Source of the DNA: Arctopsyche grandis
Taxonomy: Eukaryota > Arthropoda > Insecta > Trichoptera > Hydropsychidae
NCBI RefSeq assembly: GCF_051622035.1
Contig: NC_135361.1
Location: 2,795,001 to 2,859,000 of the forward strand
Length of the DNA stretch: 64,000 nt
Direction: 5' to 3'
The position numbers were made by a program, and so were the translations under genes. The first letter of the stretch is position 1. Each line of letters begins with the position of its first letter. The notes under the pieces are model-generated. The model saw only the letters and a program-made list of their open reading frames with translations. It was not told the DNA's origin and did not search any database. Of the stretch, positions 1 through 11,508 are shown one piece after another.

Positions 1-73
1 ATAGTACATCAGCCTTAATCCAAAATCTGGTTATAATTTGTCAAATACTGATTTTTTTGTATACTGGTTTCAG

Positions 74-3000
74 CTCCAGTCAACAACACATCGAAAAACG
101 TTGGCGCGTCTGTTCTGGTTCCCCGTGCTGATGATGAAACGTTCACTTCGTTCTTCACCAGCGCTTCCCAAACAGTCTTCACATCCTCGTCATCTTCCCA
201 CATACCTTTCAACAACAACAACAACGACGCATCACAACTGGACGATAATATAGACTTGGACGTCATCGACACTGGCTCAAGACACTTCCTCGGCGGAGCC
301 GCGGCGAATCGGGTCCGAGCCGTGCGCAAAGCTGGCGGTTCTAAAAATCCCTTACGTGCCTTAGCCGCGAGAACTGATCTGCGACAAGAATACACAGAGC
401 CTCCTTCTACAGGATTAGCGGATAAAGAAGCCGCTCGGCTCAAGAGAGACAAATGTAATAATATTAACAAGCCGCGTATGAAATATTGAACGCTTAAAAA
501 TTCAAATGTTTTAATTGTTATGTATATGATTTTAGTGATTATGAATTCTCCGATGGCCGTTGAAGTTCTAGCTGGACTCGCCACTCGTGAAGATTTCTCT
601 GCAGTGCAATTAAAGAAAATCATTCCTTCGTCGCCTCCGACTTCCACCACTCATTCCGGACTGCCTTCGAAGCCTCCAATGTTGATCCACATTAAAGGAC
701 GTCGGCGTGTTCAGGCTCGATTGGTCGAACCTCATTTCAGCAGCGTGAATAGTGGAGATTGTTTCGTTCTAGTCACACCTGATCAAGTCTTCCACTATGC
801 GGGATATTATGCAAATGTAATCGAAAGGTATGTAATTGACATAATATTTAATTAATAATTATATTTATTTGATAATTAATTGAACAAATTTCCTTTTTAG
901 ATCCAGAAGTGCTGATATAGCCATTCATATCCACACGACCAAAGATTTAGGGTGTGCAAATTCAACATCGGTGATAACTTTAGACGAGCAGCACAAGCAT
1001 AGATCGGCAAAGCACTGGAAGCAATTCTGGAATTTGTTAGGTCTACAAGAGAACGTTGATGATTATACACCAACAGCCACCGGAAACTCGGACGAGGATG
1101 AAATATTCGAATCAGGAATCATCCCGACGAACATGTGCTACGATGTAATCGACGATGAGCTCGTACCGATCGAAGAGTACTGGGGTCAGATACCAAAGAT
1201 TGCGATGCTCGATCCGTCGAAAATTTTAGTTTTCGATTTCGGTTCTGAGATGTACGTTTGGAACGGTAAGAATACCATACTTGAAAAGAGGCGCATGGCT
1301 TTCCAAGTGGCTCAGGAAATGTGGGATGAGGGCTACGACTATAAAGATTGCATTATATGTCCTTTGAATGTTTCTCAAGTGCTCGGCGCGAGACCCGAAG
1401 TGAAAGAAGTCGCCAAGAAGGACAGTCAGCGACCTGAATGGGCGATTATCACCAAAGTGACTCAACATATGGAAACTATCTTGTTTAAAGACAAATTCTT
1501 GGATTGGCCCGATTTTTCGCGGGTAATTAAGGTCAAAGAAGAGGAGGATAGTATGAAGGGTGGCGCTACCGAAATTAAGCCTTGCGACGTTGAAGAGATG
1601 TTCAATAAGGAGTATGAGGATCCTAATCTCGAATTGGAGGGCTCGCACGTCGGTCGCGGCACAAATCATTACGACACAGAAACCATGAGACATTTCGAAG
1701 TTAAGACTAAATCGGTAACTAAATGGATGATACAAGAGTATGATTATGTCAAAATTCCCGATGAAGAATTGGGAGAGTTCTATTCGGGCGATAGTTATAT
1801 TCTACGCTGGGAATACCAATTGAATGTTACCGGTCGGGAGCTCAACGGTAATCCATCGAAGCACAATTTGACTGGAAGAGATCGCTGTGCTTACTTCTGC
1901 TGGCAAGGAAAGGATGCTTCTGCCAATGAAAAAGGAGCTGCGGCCCTACTCACAGTAGAATTAGACCAAGAGAAAGGACCTCAGGTTCGCGTAACCCAAG
2001 GTTTCGAACAACCGGCGTTTTTGAACCTCTTTAAAGGATCCTTCGTCATCCATCAAGGAAAGAGGTCAGGTGAAAAGAGCCGGTTTAGATTGTACATGTC
2101 CAGAGGAAACGTCGTGAATGAATCTCATCTTATTCAAGTGTCGTGCTCGATGCGACAGTTGAGAAGCCGAGCTTCAATGCTGCTCGTTGATACGGAGAAG
2201 GGCCAAGTGTTCGTATGGCACGGAGCGAAGAGTCTCAAACACACCAAAGCCATAGCTTTAGAGGCTGCGAATTACATGGCCGCCAAGAAACATCCCGACG
2301 TGTTCCACTCGGACGTGGTCAACGTCAAAGTTGCCGAGATCAACGAGGGAGACGAACCTAAATCTGTGATAGAAGTGCTCGGAGGTGCCAACAGGCAGTT
2401 GTATCATTCTTTGATCGAAAAAGACACCAATAAGAATGCTGAAGAAACGGCGACTGCCACTCCTCGTCTGTTCCATTTCACCGATCTCTCTGGCCAGTTT
2501 GCCGCCAATGAAATACTATCACCGTTGAGGCACGAGGCATTGGTGACGCCGTATCCGTTTTCACAGCAGGAACTATATTTGGCATCCCAACCAGGTAAAG
2601 TATCATTTTATTTATTATGTTGATTTGATTATACAGTGTTGTTGTTGATATATGTACATATATAGTTGTGGATTTGTTTAAAATTCATATTGTTGATTTT
2701 TTTAGGTTTGTTTATGATCGATACTGGGGATTCGTTGTGGCTCTGGCAAGGTTGGTTGCCGCAGCATGAAGAAAATGAACTCATCGAAGCTGGAGCAGGT
2801 ATTTACATATATACATATTTTATAAATTATGACACATTCATATTAACCACTTAATCGCCACTTATTTTCAATTAAAAAAAAACGTACTTTTACTAATAAT
2901 TAAGTTATTTTAATATTTTTAACTTACATAATTAGTGAACCGCAATCGATCCAACAAAAAAAATAAAAACACTTTTTTTTTTTCACTACGGCTACCACAC

Positions 3001-4555
3001 AATAGATCAGTAAAAAATGTGTATTTGTTTAGTCGATATTAATCGAGTACATATTAATCCATTATTTTATTATATGTGTTTAGTGGCAACCCTTGACACT
3101 AGCTCTTGAATATATCACAAACTAACCAAAAATATGGACTTTTTCAAATTTCTTTAGTATCACAGGATATTTTTAGATGTCGCTGTGAAGAAACCAAAAT
3201 TAATTTCGAGGCATAGCCTTAAATACGAAGGAGCGCGCACCGGTGCGCTTATTTATTTTATTTTTTTATCTTTAATTTATAACAGGAAAACCATTCCGTC
3301 TTCCTGGCCAGAAACATTGTACATTTGATACACATAAATACATATCAATTAATATCCACAGAGATATATCTATGGTCAAATTTGTAAATTTGCAGCATTT
3401 TAAATGATTCATTGAAGTTTAGTAAATAAATATAAATTAACATCCACATAGACATTTATGGTAAAATTTGTAAATTGCAGCATTTTATACAATTCAGCGA
3501 AATTCAACCCTATCCATTGCGAGAAAATGGATAGGGTTGCCAATTTGTTGGAACCGTTTCAATGAAAAATCAGATAAATTGGCAAACTCTGATAGGAAAC
3601 GATCGACCTGGAGTCACAAATCCAAGGTCTGACCAACAGAAACCAGTGGGATATGAACCGGTGACCGCTCTGTTCAAAGCATTATATGCTAACAACTAGT
3701 CTATTTTGCTGGGTTTTTTTACTCTGTACCATATTTCTAGTCTATTCTGCTGGTTAATGGCGATTAAGTGGCTAAAGCTATAATTTCAAATGTCACAACG
3801 GCTTCTTTGTTTTCATATATGTACATAGTACATATAAGGCACTATGAAGGCAAACTTAATGTAATTACTTTGATTTTCTTTAAAATAATTTGTTTTTATT
3901 CTTAGGTATTGGCAATATACGTTGGCAAGGATGTCGACGTGCAGCCATGGAAACAGTATTACGTTATTGGACATTAACACATCCCGATTCGAAGGAGCAG
4001 CGAACCTACCTCACTGTTGCCGGTCTCGAACCCTTACAATTCACAAACTTATTTGACATGTGGCAAGATAGAGATGACATTGCTGAAATTAATATCGCCG
4101 TAAGTTTTCAAAACACTCTTCAATATGTCTCGTCGACGTATACAAATCATATAACATCGATTTTTTTTAATTATTCAAGTACGGACATAAAGTCGGCGAA
4201 GGTATATGCAGCGTGTCCGAAGAACTATGCAGACTATCCAGAACTAGCTTCCCGTTGGCCGTTCTACGACAGCGTCCACTTCCAGACGCCGTAGATCCTG
4301 CCAACATAGAACGATATCTATCTGCGCAACAGTTTGATGTAAGTAACTGAATGACGGCTATTTACAGTCAGTACATTCATTTATTGAAACATCTATCTAC
4401 AGGGTTTCCTATATATGTATGATAATTTCGCATCGTGAATATATTGATTAATTTATATTGAATTACAGGAAACGTTTGGCATGAAGAAGGAGGCGTTTTA
4501 CGAATTGCCGTCGTGGAAGCAGGCAAACATGAAAAAAGACTTGGGCCTGTTCTGA
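74..4555 (+). CDS. Supervillin-like actin-binding protein, 3' part (seven exons), villin headpiece at C-terminus
   Basis: Coding exons are 74-454, 536-827, 901-2594, 2706-2798, 3906-4099, 4180-4338 and 4469-4555. All have AG/GT borders and compatible phases, giving 965 residues in the window; the 5' end lies outside. Exon 1 carries a basic segment with NPLRALAARTDLRQEYTE and exon 2 has LATREDFSAVQLKK, both supervillin-like. Exons 3-6 carry gelsolin-type repeats (ILVFDFGSEMYVWNGK, MLLVDTEKGQVFVWHGAK, FMIDTGDSLWLWQGW). Exon 7 completes a villin headpiece ending in LPSWKQANMKKDLGLF. Members of the family link F-actin and myosin II to membranes. Human supervillin is much longer at the N-terminus, so the missing exons are expected upstream. 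Villin, flightless or quail are less likely, because the segment before the gelsolin repeats is supervillin-like. Intron 4 (2799-3905) holds a MITE and a SINE. Confidence 0.9.
2847..3771. mobile_element. TTAA-site MITE with CCACTTAATCGCC ends, split by a SINE
   Basis: The left end is TTAA followed by CCACTTAATCGCC (2843-2859). The right end is its inverted copy GGCGATTAAGTGG (3759-3771) followed by CTAA, a one-base variant of TTAA. The middle (3061-3243) matches a second copy at 15,742-15,982. TTAA targets suggest a piggyBac-like non-autonomous element; I see no transposase. It lies in intron 4 of the supervillin-like gene. Confidence 0.6.
3252..3712 (-). mobile_element. tRNA-derived SINE, inserted in the MITE
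   Basis: On the minus strand the head has a B-box-like GGTTCATATCC near 3650 and a tRNA-like A-box region near 3700. It is followed by the body shared with copies at 7.9, 50 and 60 kb (GATCGTTTCCTATCAGAG, then GAAACGGTTCC). The tail is A/T-rich (3252-3290) after a TGGCCAGGAAG block. Its position inside the MITE shows the SINE is younger. Confidence 0.7.
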
Positions 4556-4786
4556 CCCGACTACTCGTCGATGAAGAGCGTCAGCCCCTACCGTTACGCA
4601 CAAATCAACAGCGGATGCACGACAACGAAGATCGGAAGTCAGTGTCTCGTCAACGCTACCATGAAGTTGATAATCAACTTCCGGGAGCATATCGCCGTTT
4701 ACGGGAACTGCGCCGATCCGTCAATGCTCTCCGACGCTCAGGAACTATCACAGAGTTCGACCAAGTCGTCGTGTTGCATTCAATGA
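4556..4786 (+). CDS. Candidate stop-codon read-through extension of the supervillin-like gene, ending in a CaaX-type motif
   Basis: After the headpiece stop (TGA at 4553-4555, next base C) the same frame stays open for 76 codons to a TGA at 4784-4786. By hand count, G or C fills 54 of 76 third positions but only 30 first and 36 second positions. The UTR that follows is strongly AT-rich. This is the pattern of a translated frame. The peptide ends KSSCCIQ; the last four residues fit Cys-a-a-X, and Gln at X is usually read by farnesyltransferase. Read-through of TGA-C stops is well known in insects, so a minor lipid-anchored isoform is plausible. Alternatives are an alternative acceptor that skips the stop, or a recently gained stop. 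The extension has no family I recognise. Confidence 0.6.
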   Translation, partial: PDYSSMKSVSPYRYAQINSGCTTTKIGSQCLVNATMKLIINFREHIAVYGNCADPSMLSDAQELSQSSTKSSCCIQ

Positions 4787-6843
4787 CACATTACTATATG
4801 TATTGTTTGTTTGTTTTGTGTATTTATCCAAATATATATGTACGTTCATGTATTATTTTATTGATAAATCACTGAATTCTTTTATACCTTGGAGACATGA
4901 AATTTTGATGTAATGTTTAATTTATTATTTTTTCTTAGAAGGAAATCAACGTTATCGTTACCTTTCGACAATCTCACTAATTTTAAATATTTTACCTAAA
5001 TTTCACTAGGCATTTGTAAATTTTGTATGATTTCATTTAGACGTGGTGCTTAATTTTATTATTTTGAACAATTCATAGAAATACATTTAAATATTATTAT
5101 GATTGGCTGAACTCGCCGTCAAATTTTTTGATTTATTACCAAATAGGCAACTCGTCTAAATTTTCATTTATTCAAAATCTTAAGATTGCTGTAAATATTT
5201 ATTCGAGATTTTTCCCCATGTGTATATTTATTTGTAAATTATTATTGAAAATGCTTTATTATTATATCACATTGGTTATTCTCGCAAAATTTATGTCTTA
5301 TATTGTGTATTATTTTCATTGATTATGTATAAATTATATTTAAATATGTAATATGCATTTTTTTCTTTATTAAAAACAATCTTCAAAGTATAATCCTTTT
5401 TAAACGCAGTCATAGCTAATAAGGATATTGAATTATTAATTTAAATGTATAGTTAATTTTGAAAATGAAATGAAAACATAAAATGGGAGCTGTGCATTAT
5501 TTAGTGTGTGTGTGTATTATAAATGAATCGAAAATGATCACACAAAAGATAGATTTGCCTTAAGCGGTATTAAATTAATTATGTACTTTAACGAGCAGGG
5601 TCATTTTAGCAATGCACAATTTATACGATGAAAAAAAAATGTTAACGAACGCGTTTTTTTAACTAAATTTATTTGCTGATAAAAATAATAACAATTGCTT
5701 ATTTCAATTTTATACCTAGTTGAATTTGAAGGTGAAAATTAAAAAAAAAAAATTAACACAAAGTCTGATTTTGATTTAAATATATGTAATATAATACTGC
5801 GAATTTTTAATACATATTATAATCGCGCTTTATTTACACTGCCAAGTTAACCGTCGTCGTTTGTATTTAAAATGTGCTTAAGAACGCTTCACAAAAAAAA
5901 TAAAAAAAGCTAAACTTAACAATATTATTATTTTTTGATTATCGTCAGTTTCATGAATACATTTCATGGTAAATTTATACATATCATTCGATATTCAAAA
6001 TTATTTTTATTCGTACTTTTCGAAGCACAAAATTCGCCGATGATTTTTTTCCTCCTCGTTTTGATTTCGATTAAATCCGGTATACCTGTGTTCATCGATA
6101 CCGTTAACTTACATGAATAAGGCTTTTATGTGTATATATATTTTACATGTGTAAAAATTGTATACTAGATATTTAAAAAAACAAAAATGAATATGAAAAA
6201 TAAACAAAAAAAAAACCATTGTTTTTATAATTTTTTAACAACTGTAATCGTAACATTTAACATGACTATTGTATATCAATTGTATTTGTGTATAAATATC
6301 AAATTGTTTAAAAAAACGTGATTATTATTTTTTCCAACGGGAGATTAACGATAGTTGTGCTTGTAATTAATAATTGTGACTGATTTTTTTTTTATTATTA
6401 TTGATTTTATTTGCGTTTTTAATGATTGTTGATTCGTTCCTACAATAACGTAATAACAACATACATGAATAAATAATTTTCTAAAGTTTTCACTTGTTCG
6501 TTTCCATTTGTTCCCTAATAATTTGTTCCAATAATATTTATTGAATTTTCAGGTACGTAGAATATGGAGAAAAAAAAGTAATTTGGTCGGTTTCATCGAC
6601 ATTTATTATTACTCATATTAATATGTATAAATTAATACATATGTATTTTAAATTTTAAGATGAATTAAAATTAAATATGGAAATCAAGTGCTCTTAAAGT
6701 TTTAAACAAAATAACTAAAAATCTCGGTTGATTTGTGTAAATTTTTTAATAATTTAAAATAATATCAGTCATAATATAAGCAGATTTTACTATAATAAAT
6801 AGTACTCAGTTTGATATTTCAAACTATAGTTTGTTTTCATTGT
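4787..6843. other. 3' UTR and gene-free AT-rich stretch
   Basis: The AT content rises sharply after 4787. Candidate polyadenylation signals for the upstream gene occur near 5365 (ATTAAA) and near 6470 (AATAAA). I see no gene, tRNA or clear mobile element between 5400 and 6840; the open frames there are short and AT-rich. Confidence 0.5.
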
Positions 6844-7329
6844 TTAATGCGATGATGGTGGTTTGCAAACTCCTACTTCAACGTTCTCCGGAAAATCACA
6901 GACCTGAAAGTACATTAAAATATAGTAATTATAATTTAAAACCTGCCTGGGTTATATCAACCATGATCAAAAATTTAAGTATAAAATACAATAACTCACA
7001 CTCTCTGCAGGATTGAACCACAATCCGAGTTGGCATTTCTTCAGAATTGGTCTATCTTGATCGTCGCAGATGTAGAAGGTAGTGCAGTCATCGGTATTGG
7101 GGAAAATCACAACGAAACCTTCAGGATCATATGGAGGACAAACTGGGAGTGCCTTGTTTCCCTCATTTAGCGAGGCAGCAAGTACTGCTCCAAGCGATGC
7201 GACGAGCAAAAATACAGCTAAACCTGTAAAAGTCCACGCCGACAGTGAAAATTTAATACATCAACATACATATTTTCACCGTGTATTTGAAATATATAGT
7301 CGGTTATAAATAAATTACGTACCTTTCAT
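6844..7329 (-). CDS. Small secreted CBM14 chitin-binding protein (peritrophin-like), P1
   Basis: Exons are 7323-7329 (ATGAAAG), 7000-7223 and 6844-6903, giving 96 residues. A signal peptide (MKGLAVFLLVASLGAVLA) leads into one peritrophin-A fold with six cysteines: PVCPPYDPEG, DDCTTFYICDD, KKCQLGLWFNP, VCDFPEN, VGVCKPP. The aromatic FYIC and GLWFNP positions are those used for chitin binding in the family. A TATA box (7390-7396, minus) lies about 60 bases before the start codon. Such proteins act outside the cell in the peritrophic matrix or other chitin layers. It is the first of a same-strand cluster and the most diverged at the N-terminus, with an added SLNEGNKA. Confidence 0.88.
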
Positions 7330-7904
7330 TTTTGAAGCGTCAATTTTTAAATACACCTATGTGACTGCGATCACCATTGTCGTGTCTGATTTTATAACAA
7401 ATCGTTATCAATGGATTATTCGCGAGAAAGATCTCTCGATTCATTATAAAAACTGTTATCTTGATTGGTTGATTGCTTGAAGCGATCGCCTGTGCCGATA
7501 AGTCAAATACAATTATTAAATTGATTGTAGTGATTTCTGAAAAATGTGCCTTTGTGCCTATCAAACGGGTATTACAAATTAGCTAGATAATAGGCAATAA
7601 TAAGATTTTATCATAATTGATTATATACACAAAAGTGGAATCTTGTTTTCAAATTTGATTGACTGGTTTACATCTTGTACATATTAATCACGCTTTTAGA
7701 ATTAATTTATATTTAATTTGACTAATTTTATTAGATATTTTTTTACTTTAAGTACGATCTTTAATACGAATTTGTCGAATAAATCACATGGCATAATTAC
7801 ATCGCTTGTAGAAATGAAAATGAATCCCAATTCCAAAACCTGGATATGAGATACTGCACCATTTCGATGCTTACAGTTCTATGAGCTTCTCCGATGCCGA
7901 CTTT
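7330..7904. other. Upstream spacer of P1, no gene seen
   Basis: The stretch is AT-rich and intergenic. Around 7845-7905 it holds a roughly 55-bp segment that recurs, diverged, at about 11,510-11,560. This hints that the two places were once one duplicated spacer now separated by different insertions. Confidence 0.4.
7390..7396 (-). promoter_or_regulatory. TATA box of P1
   Basis: TATAAAA on the minus strand, about 60 bases upstream of the start codon. The paralogues have a TATA box at matching places (12,965; 18,348; 20,960; 23,167; 27,927; 31,861; 34,220; 38,078), which suggests strong regulated core promoters. Confidence 0.6.
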
Positions 7905-8800
7905 TTTATTTTTTTTATTTATACCAGGAAGGCTTAACAAGTAACCCCTATGCGCCTTCCTGGCCAGAAACATTGACATTTGATACAAATATTATTAATA
8001 TTATAGCACGACTTGTACCATACGAAACTAGGTCGATGATATTTCCTTCATCGAACTTAACTTGTACAAATGACATCATCGCGTCCTATCACGAGTATAC
8101 GGGAAATCCCAAGGAGCTACGCAACTACGCATCAAACATAGAACACAAAGAAAGACCTCGATCCCGTTGGAATCTTCCAGAACGTGATTTCACCAGCCCA
8201 GCTACACGTTGCTCAAGCAACACCTTTATAAACCAGCGCATCGTCCCCAGATGCCAGTGAGCTCCGGGAACTCGACCTGGCTCGTTCCAGCGAATCCCCT
8301 ACTTACTTCGCTGTACATACAAATACACCTGTATTAATCGAGTAATAAAGATCCTCTTCAAAATTCAACTGAATTTCCATAGGCCGGGAAACGGTCCAAA
8401 CCTTTAACTCGCCTTATAATATAAAGTTCATAAATACACATCAATTAATATCCACAGAAACGTCTACGGTAAAATTTGTAAATTTGCAGCATTTTAAACA
8501 ATTCGTTGAAATTCAGTAAATGCATATCAATTAACAACCATATGTCAAATTTGTAAATTTGCAGCATTTTATACAATTCAACGTAATTCAAGATTGATGA
8601 AAACTCGAGATTTTGCAAGAAAATGGGTGAGGTTGTCAATTTGTTGGAACCGTTTCAATGAAAATCAGATAAATTTGCAAACTCTGTTAGGAAACGATCG
8701 ACCTGGAGTCACGAATCCAACGTCTGGCCAGCAGAAACTACTGAGATTTGAACCCGTGACCACTCGTTCAAAGCATTATATGCTAACCACTAGATCTACT
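7905..8800 (-). mobile_element. tRNA-derived SINE, split by a solo LTR and abutting the P2 fragment
   Basis: The tail (7905-7990) and body (8423-8800) belong to the SINE family of 3252-3712 and are separated by an inserted LTR. The head has a B-box-like GGTTCAAATCTC near 8745. Its head end runs straight into exon 3 of the P2 fragment at about 8800, where the parallel copy P5 has its own sequence instead. Confidence 0.65.
8002..8416 (+). mobile_element. Solo LTR (fossil) inside the SINE
   Basis: The piece is 415 bp and flanked by TAATAT on both sides. It contains a TATAAA-like box and an AATAAA signal, and its ends resemble the two longer LTRs at 13,190 and 16,860 (GCACGACTTGT at one end, CCTTTAACTCGCC at the other). 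No internal coding region is present, so it is the leftover of an LTR element, probably of the gypsy or BEL type. It is younger than the SINE it splits. Confidence 0.55.
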
Positions 8801-9157
8801 GTAGTTTCTCTTGGAGTTGTTGATTGTGAATTTGGTGGTGTGCAAACTCCTGGCTTAAGGTTTTCAGGATAGTCGCATACCTGATATTTAAAACATATCT
8901 TAGTAAATTATATTTTTGGAGCAACAAATTAGTGATTTCAAAAAAAATACTTACACCATTTTCAGGGTTGAACCACAAGCCACCCCCGCAATGGTCTAAA
9001 ATTGGTCTATCTTCTTCATCGCAGAGATAAAATTCTGAACAATTGTCAACGTTTGGTAAAAGAACCACATCACCATCGGGATTGAATGGAGGACATTTTG
9101 GAACATTGGCTGTGATGATCACACCAAGCAAGGCGATGATTACCAAAACGAACACAC
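8776..9157 (-). pseudogene. CBM14 gene fragment P2 lacking the first exon; C-terminus runs into a SINE
   Basis: Exon 2 (8955-9157) and exon 3 (from 8880) are nearly identical to those of P5 at 20.1-20.9 kb, including the signal peptide core VFVLVIIALLGVI and all six cysteines. The 7-nt first exon and promoter are absent: upstream lies a TA repeat and an RTE insertion. Downstream, the frame leaves the paralogous sequence after PRET and reads nine SINE-derived codons to a stop at 8776-8778. The intron is kept, so this arose by DNA duplication, not retroposition. Expression would need a foreign promoter. Confidence 0.75.
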
Positions 9158-9236
9158 CTATAAAATATCATTATTTATGTAGTATATTATTGTAATTTGA
9201 GGCATACACATATACACATACATATGTACATATGTA

Positions 9237-9246
9237 TATATATACA

Positions 9247-9340
<94 letters not shown>
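9237..9340. repeat. (TA)n microsatellite at the 3' end of an RTE element
   Basis: About 100 bases of alternating TA. The same tract occurs in intron 1 of P5 (20,617-20,716) with matching flank on the gene side only. Here its far side meets the TGATGATGA tail of an RTE retrotransposon. Confidence 0.9.
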
Positions 9341-9343
<3 letters not shown>

Positions 9344-11037
9344 TCATCATTTACAGCCATTCGCCATCCACTGCTGGATGAAGGCCTCTCCAACACGCTT
9401 CCACTCGTCTCTGTTTTGCGCAACACTCATCCATCTCATTCCGCACATTTTCCTAATTTCGTTCACCCATCTTCCTTGCGGTCTTCCTTTTACTCTTTTG
9501 CCTTCTCTCGGGTACCATTCAAGCACTTCTTTTGTCCACCTTTCGTCCATCCTCCTAGCTACGTGACCCGCCCATTGCCATTTCAATCTCTTCACTCTAT
9601 CCACTATGTCCACTATCCTTGTCATATTTCTCACCCACGTGTTCCGCTTCCTGTCTTTCCTCGTTATGCCAAGCATACAGCGTTCCATACTTCTTTGAGT
9701 GCATTGGATTTTATTTTGCATCTTGGCGTTCAGTGTCCAAGTTTCACATCCATACGTCATCACTGGCAAAACGCATTGATCAAAGATCCTTTTCTTCAGG
9801 CAGAGTGGCATTTTTGATTTAAAAACAGCATTCATCCGTCCAAATGCACTCCACCCTAATTTCATACGTCTCTTTATCTCTTCATTTTTACTACCAGACA
9901 TGTCAATTATTTGACCTAAATATAAATAATTATTTACTACTTCTACTGGTTTATCATCTAAGGGGATGCTATCAGGCATGCAATAACTATTGAACATTAG
10001 TTTAGTCTTATCTACGTTAATTTTTAATCCTACTTTTCTACTTTCCCTGTCCAGCTGTGTTAGTCTGATAAGTAGGTCAGCTGAATCACGAGCTACTAAA
10101 ACTATATCGTCTGCGAACCGAAGGTGACTCAAAAAGCGACCATTGATGCTTACTCCGGCTGTATCCCAATCCAATTTCCTGAAAACTCCCTCAAGCACCG
10201 CATTGAATAACTTGGGCGAGATTGTATCTCCTTGTCTTACTCCTTTTCCTATGCTAAATCTATCTGTACCTGAAAAAATTTTAACCGAAGCTGTGGCATT
10301 CTTATATATTGCAGCTAACAGTCCCACATAGGGTTCCGGCACTCCCTGTGTTTTTAGAGCGTTAAGTACTGCATTATGACTAACTGTATCGAAGGCTTTC
10401 TCATAATCGACGAAACCTAGGCACAATGGCCGTTGATATTCGTTGGCGCGCTCGATTAGTTCGCCAACTACTTGGAGGTGGTCCATTGTGCTGAAATTTG
10501 CCCTAAACCCTGCCTGCTCTATAGGTTGGTTCTCGTCGAGGATATTCTTCAGCCTTTCTGTAATAACCTTCGTGAAGAGCTTGTAGACCGCTGAAAGTAG
10601 ACTAATGGGTCGGTAGTTCTTGATATCGCTTTTGTCGCATTTTTTGTGTATTAAAATGATAGTTGCGTTATTCCATCCTTCTGGTATAGCTTGGTTCTGG
10701 ATGCATTTGCTGAAAAGCCTAGCTAAGATATTAATTAGGGGGGGGCCGCCACATTTTAGTAAGTCAATGGGAATATTATATTCCCCTGGGGTTTTACCGT
10801 TCTTTGCAGTTTTTAGCGCGGCCTCTACTTCGCTAGGCAATACTGCAGGAACCCTTTGGCCGTGTGTCGATTCCAGAGCGGGGAATTGGCCGTTGTCGTT
10901 CTCGTATAGTTTTGCATAGAACGTGTAAACTCTGTCTATGATTTCTTCTCTATTCCTAATTATTACTCCGCTCTCTGATCTGATTGCGATCATTTGGTTT
11001 TTGCCTAAGAAAAGATCCTGTTTGCACTTTTTCAGGC

Positions 11038-11039
<2 letters not shown>
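9341..11039 (-). mobile_element. RTE-clade LINE, 5'-truncated, reverse transcriptase frame open
   Basis: The minus strand encodes more than 548 residues without a stop. It has RT motifs NYRPISLLSAVYKL, GFVDYEKAFDTV, GVRQGDTISPKLF and FADDIVLVA, and the RTE-typical end ([15 protein letters not shown]). The 3' end is TGTAAATGATGATGA, which fits the short-repeat tails of RTE elements. The N-terminal endonuclease is missing. The element is bounded by TA repeats on both sides, so it probably landed in the TA tract of the P2 intron and its target duplication is hidden. Confidence 0.9.

Positions 11040-11108
<69 letters not shown>
11040..11108. repeat. (TA)n microsatellite at the 5' end of the RTE copy
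   Basis: An alternating TA tract directly abuts the truncated 5' end of the RTE element. With the tract at 9237 it forms a split microsatellite. Confidence 0.85.
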
Positions 11109-11111
<3 letters not shown>

Positions 11112-11508
11112 CTATATCTATTCGATATCCCTTCTTTTCATACGAACTACGCGAAAAATACCTTTTTCAGACGTTCCTGTTTACATTTTAATAAAGTTTT
11201 GAATGACCTTGTTATATTTTCCGATACATTTGTTTTCAGGAAAAGATTAGGTGATTTGTTGTTGCATTCGTTTCATAGTTTATAGTATAGATTTGTTGTT
11301 GCATTAGTTTCAAGTATATTGTTATTATTTCAAAGTTATTAAGTACATATATTGTATTATTTCATAGTTATTGAGTATATTGTTTAATTTCGACTGCCAT
11401 TTATTCATAAGATTGTTAAAATTTATGGTAATTTAGGTCTGTTTGTTGATATATGTTCTATTAAATAATTGTATATCACTGTTTTTACCTAAATAAATAA
11501 ATAAAAGA
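11109..11508 (+). mobile_element. LINE 3' end fragment
   Basis: A short frame to 11,285 reads like the C-terminus of a LINE RT protein (FHTNYAKNTFFRRSC, then a stop). It is followed by a 3' UTR ending in AAATAAATAAATAAA. Only the last 400 bases are present. The clade is uncertain within the Jockey/I/R1 range. Confidence 0.55.

Noticed and set aside
4513-4875. Alternative 120-codon frame overlapping the end of the supervillin-like gene
   Set aside because: The third-position G/C bias belongs to the headpiece frame, so this frame is a shadow of the proposed extension.
9187-9426. Open frames of alternating Ile-Tyr across TA repeats (also at 10,984, 20,550 and 39,286)
   Set aside because: They are translations of (TA)n microsatellites, with no other coding sign.
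9347-10993. 548-codon frame as a host gene
   Set aside because: It is the reverse transcriptase of an RTE retrotransposon (FADD motif, RTE-type C-terminus and tail).
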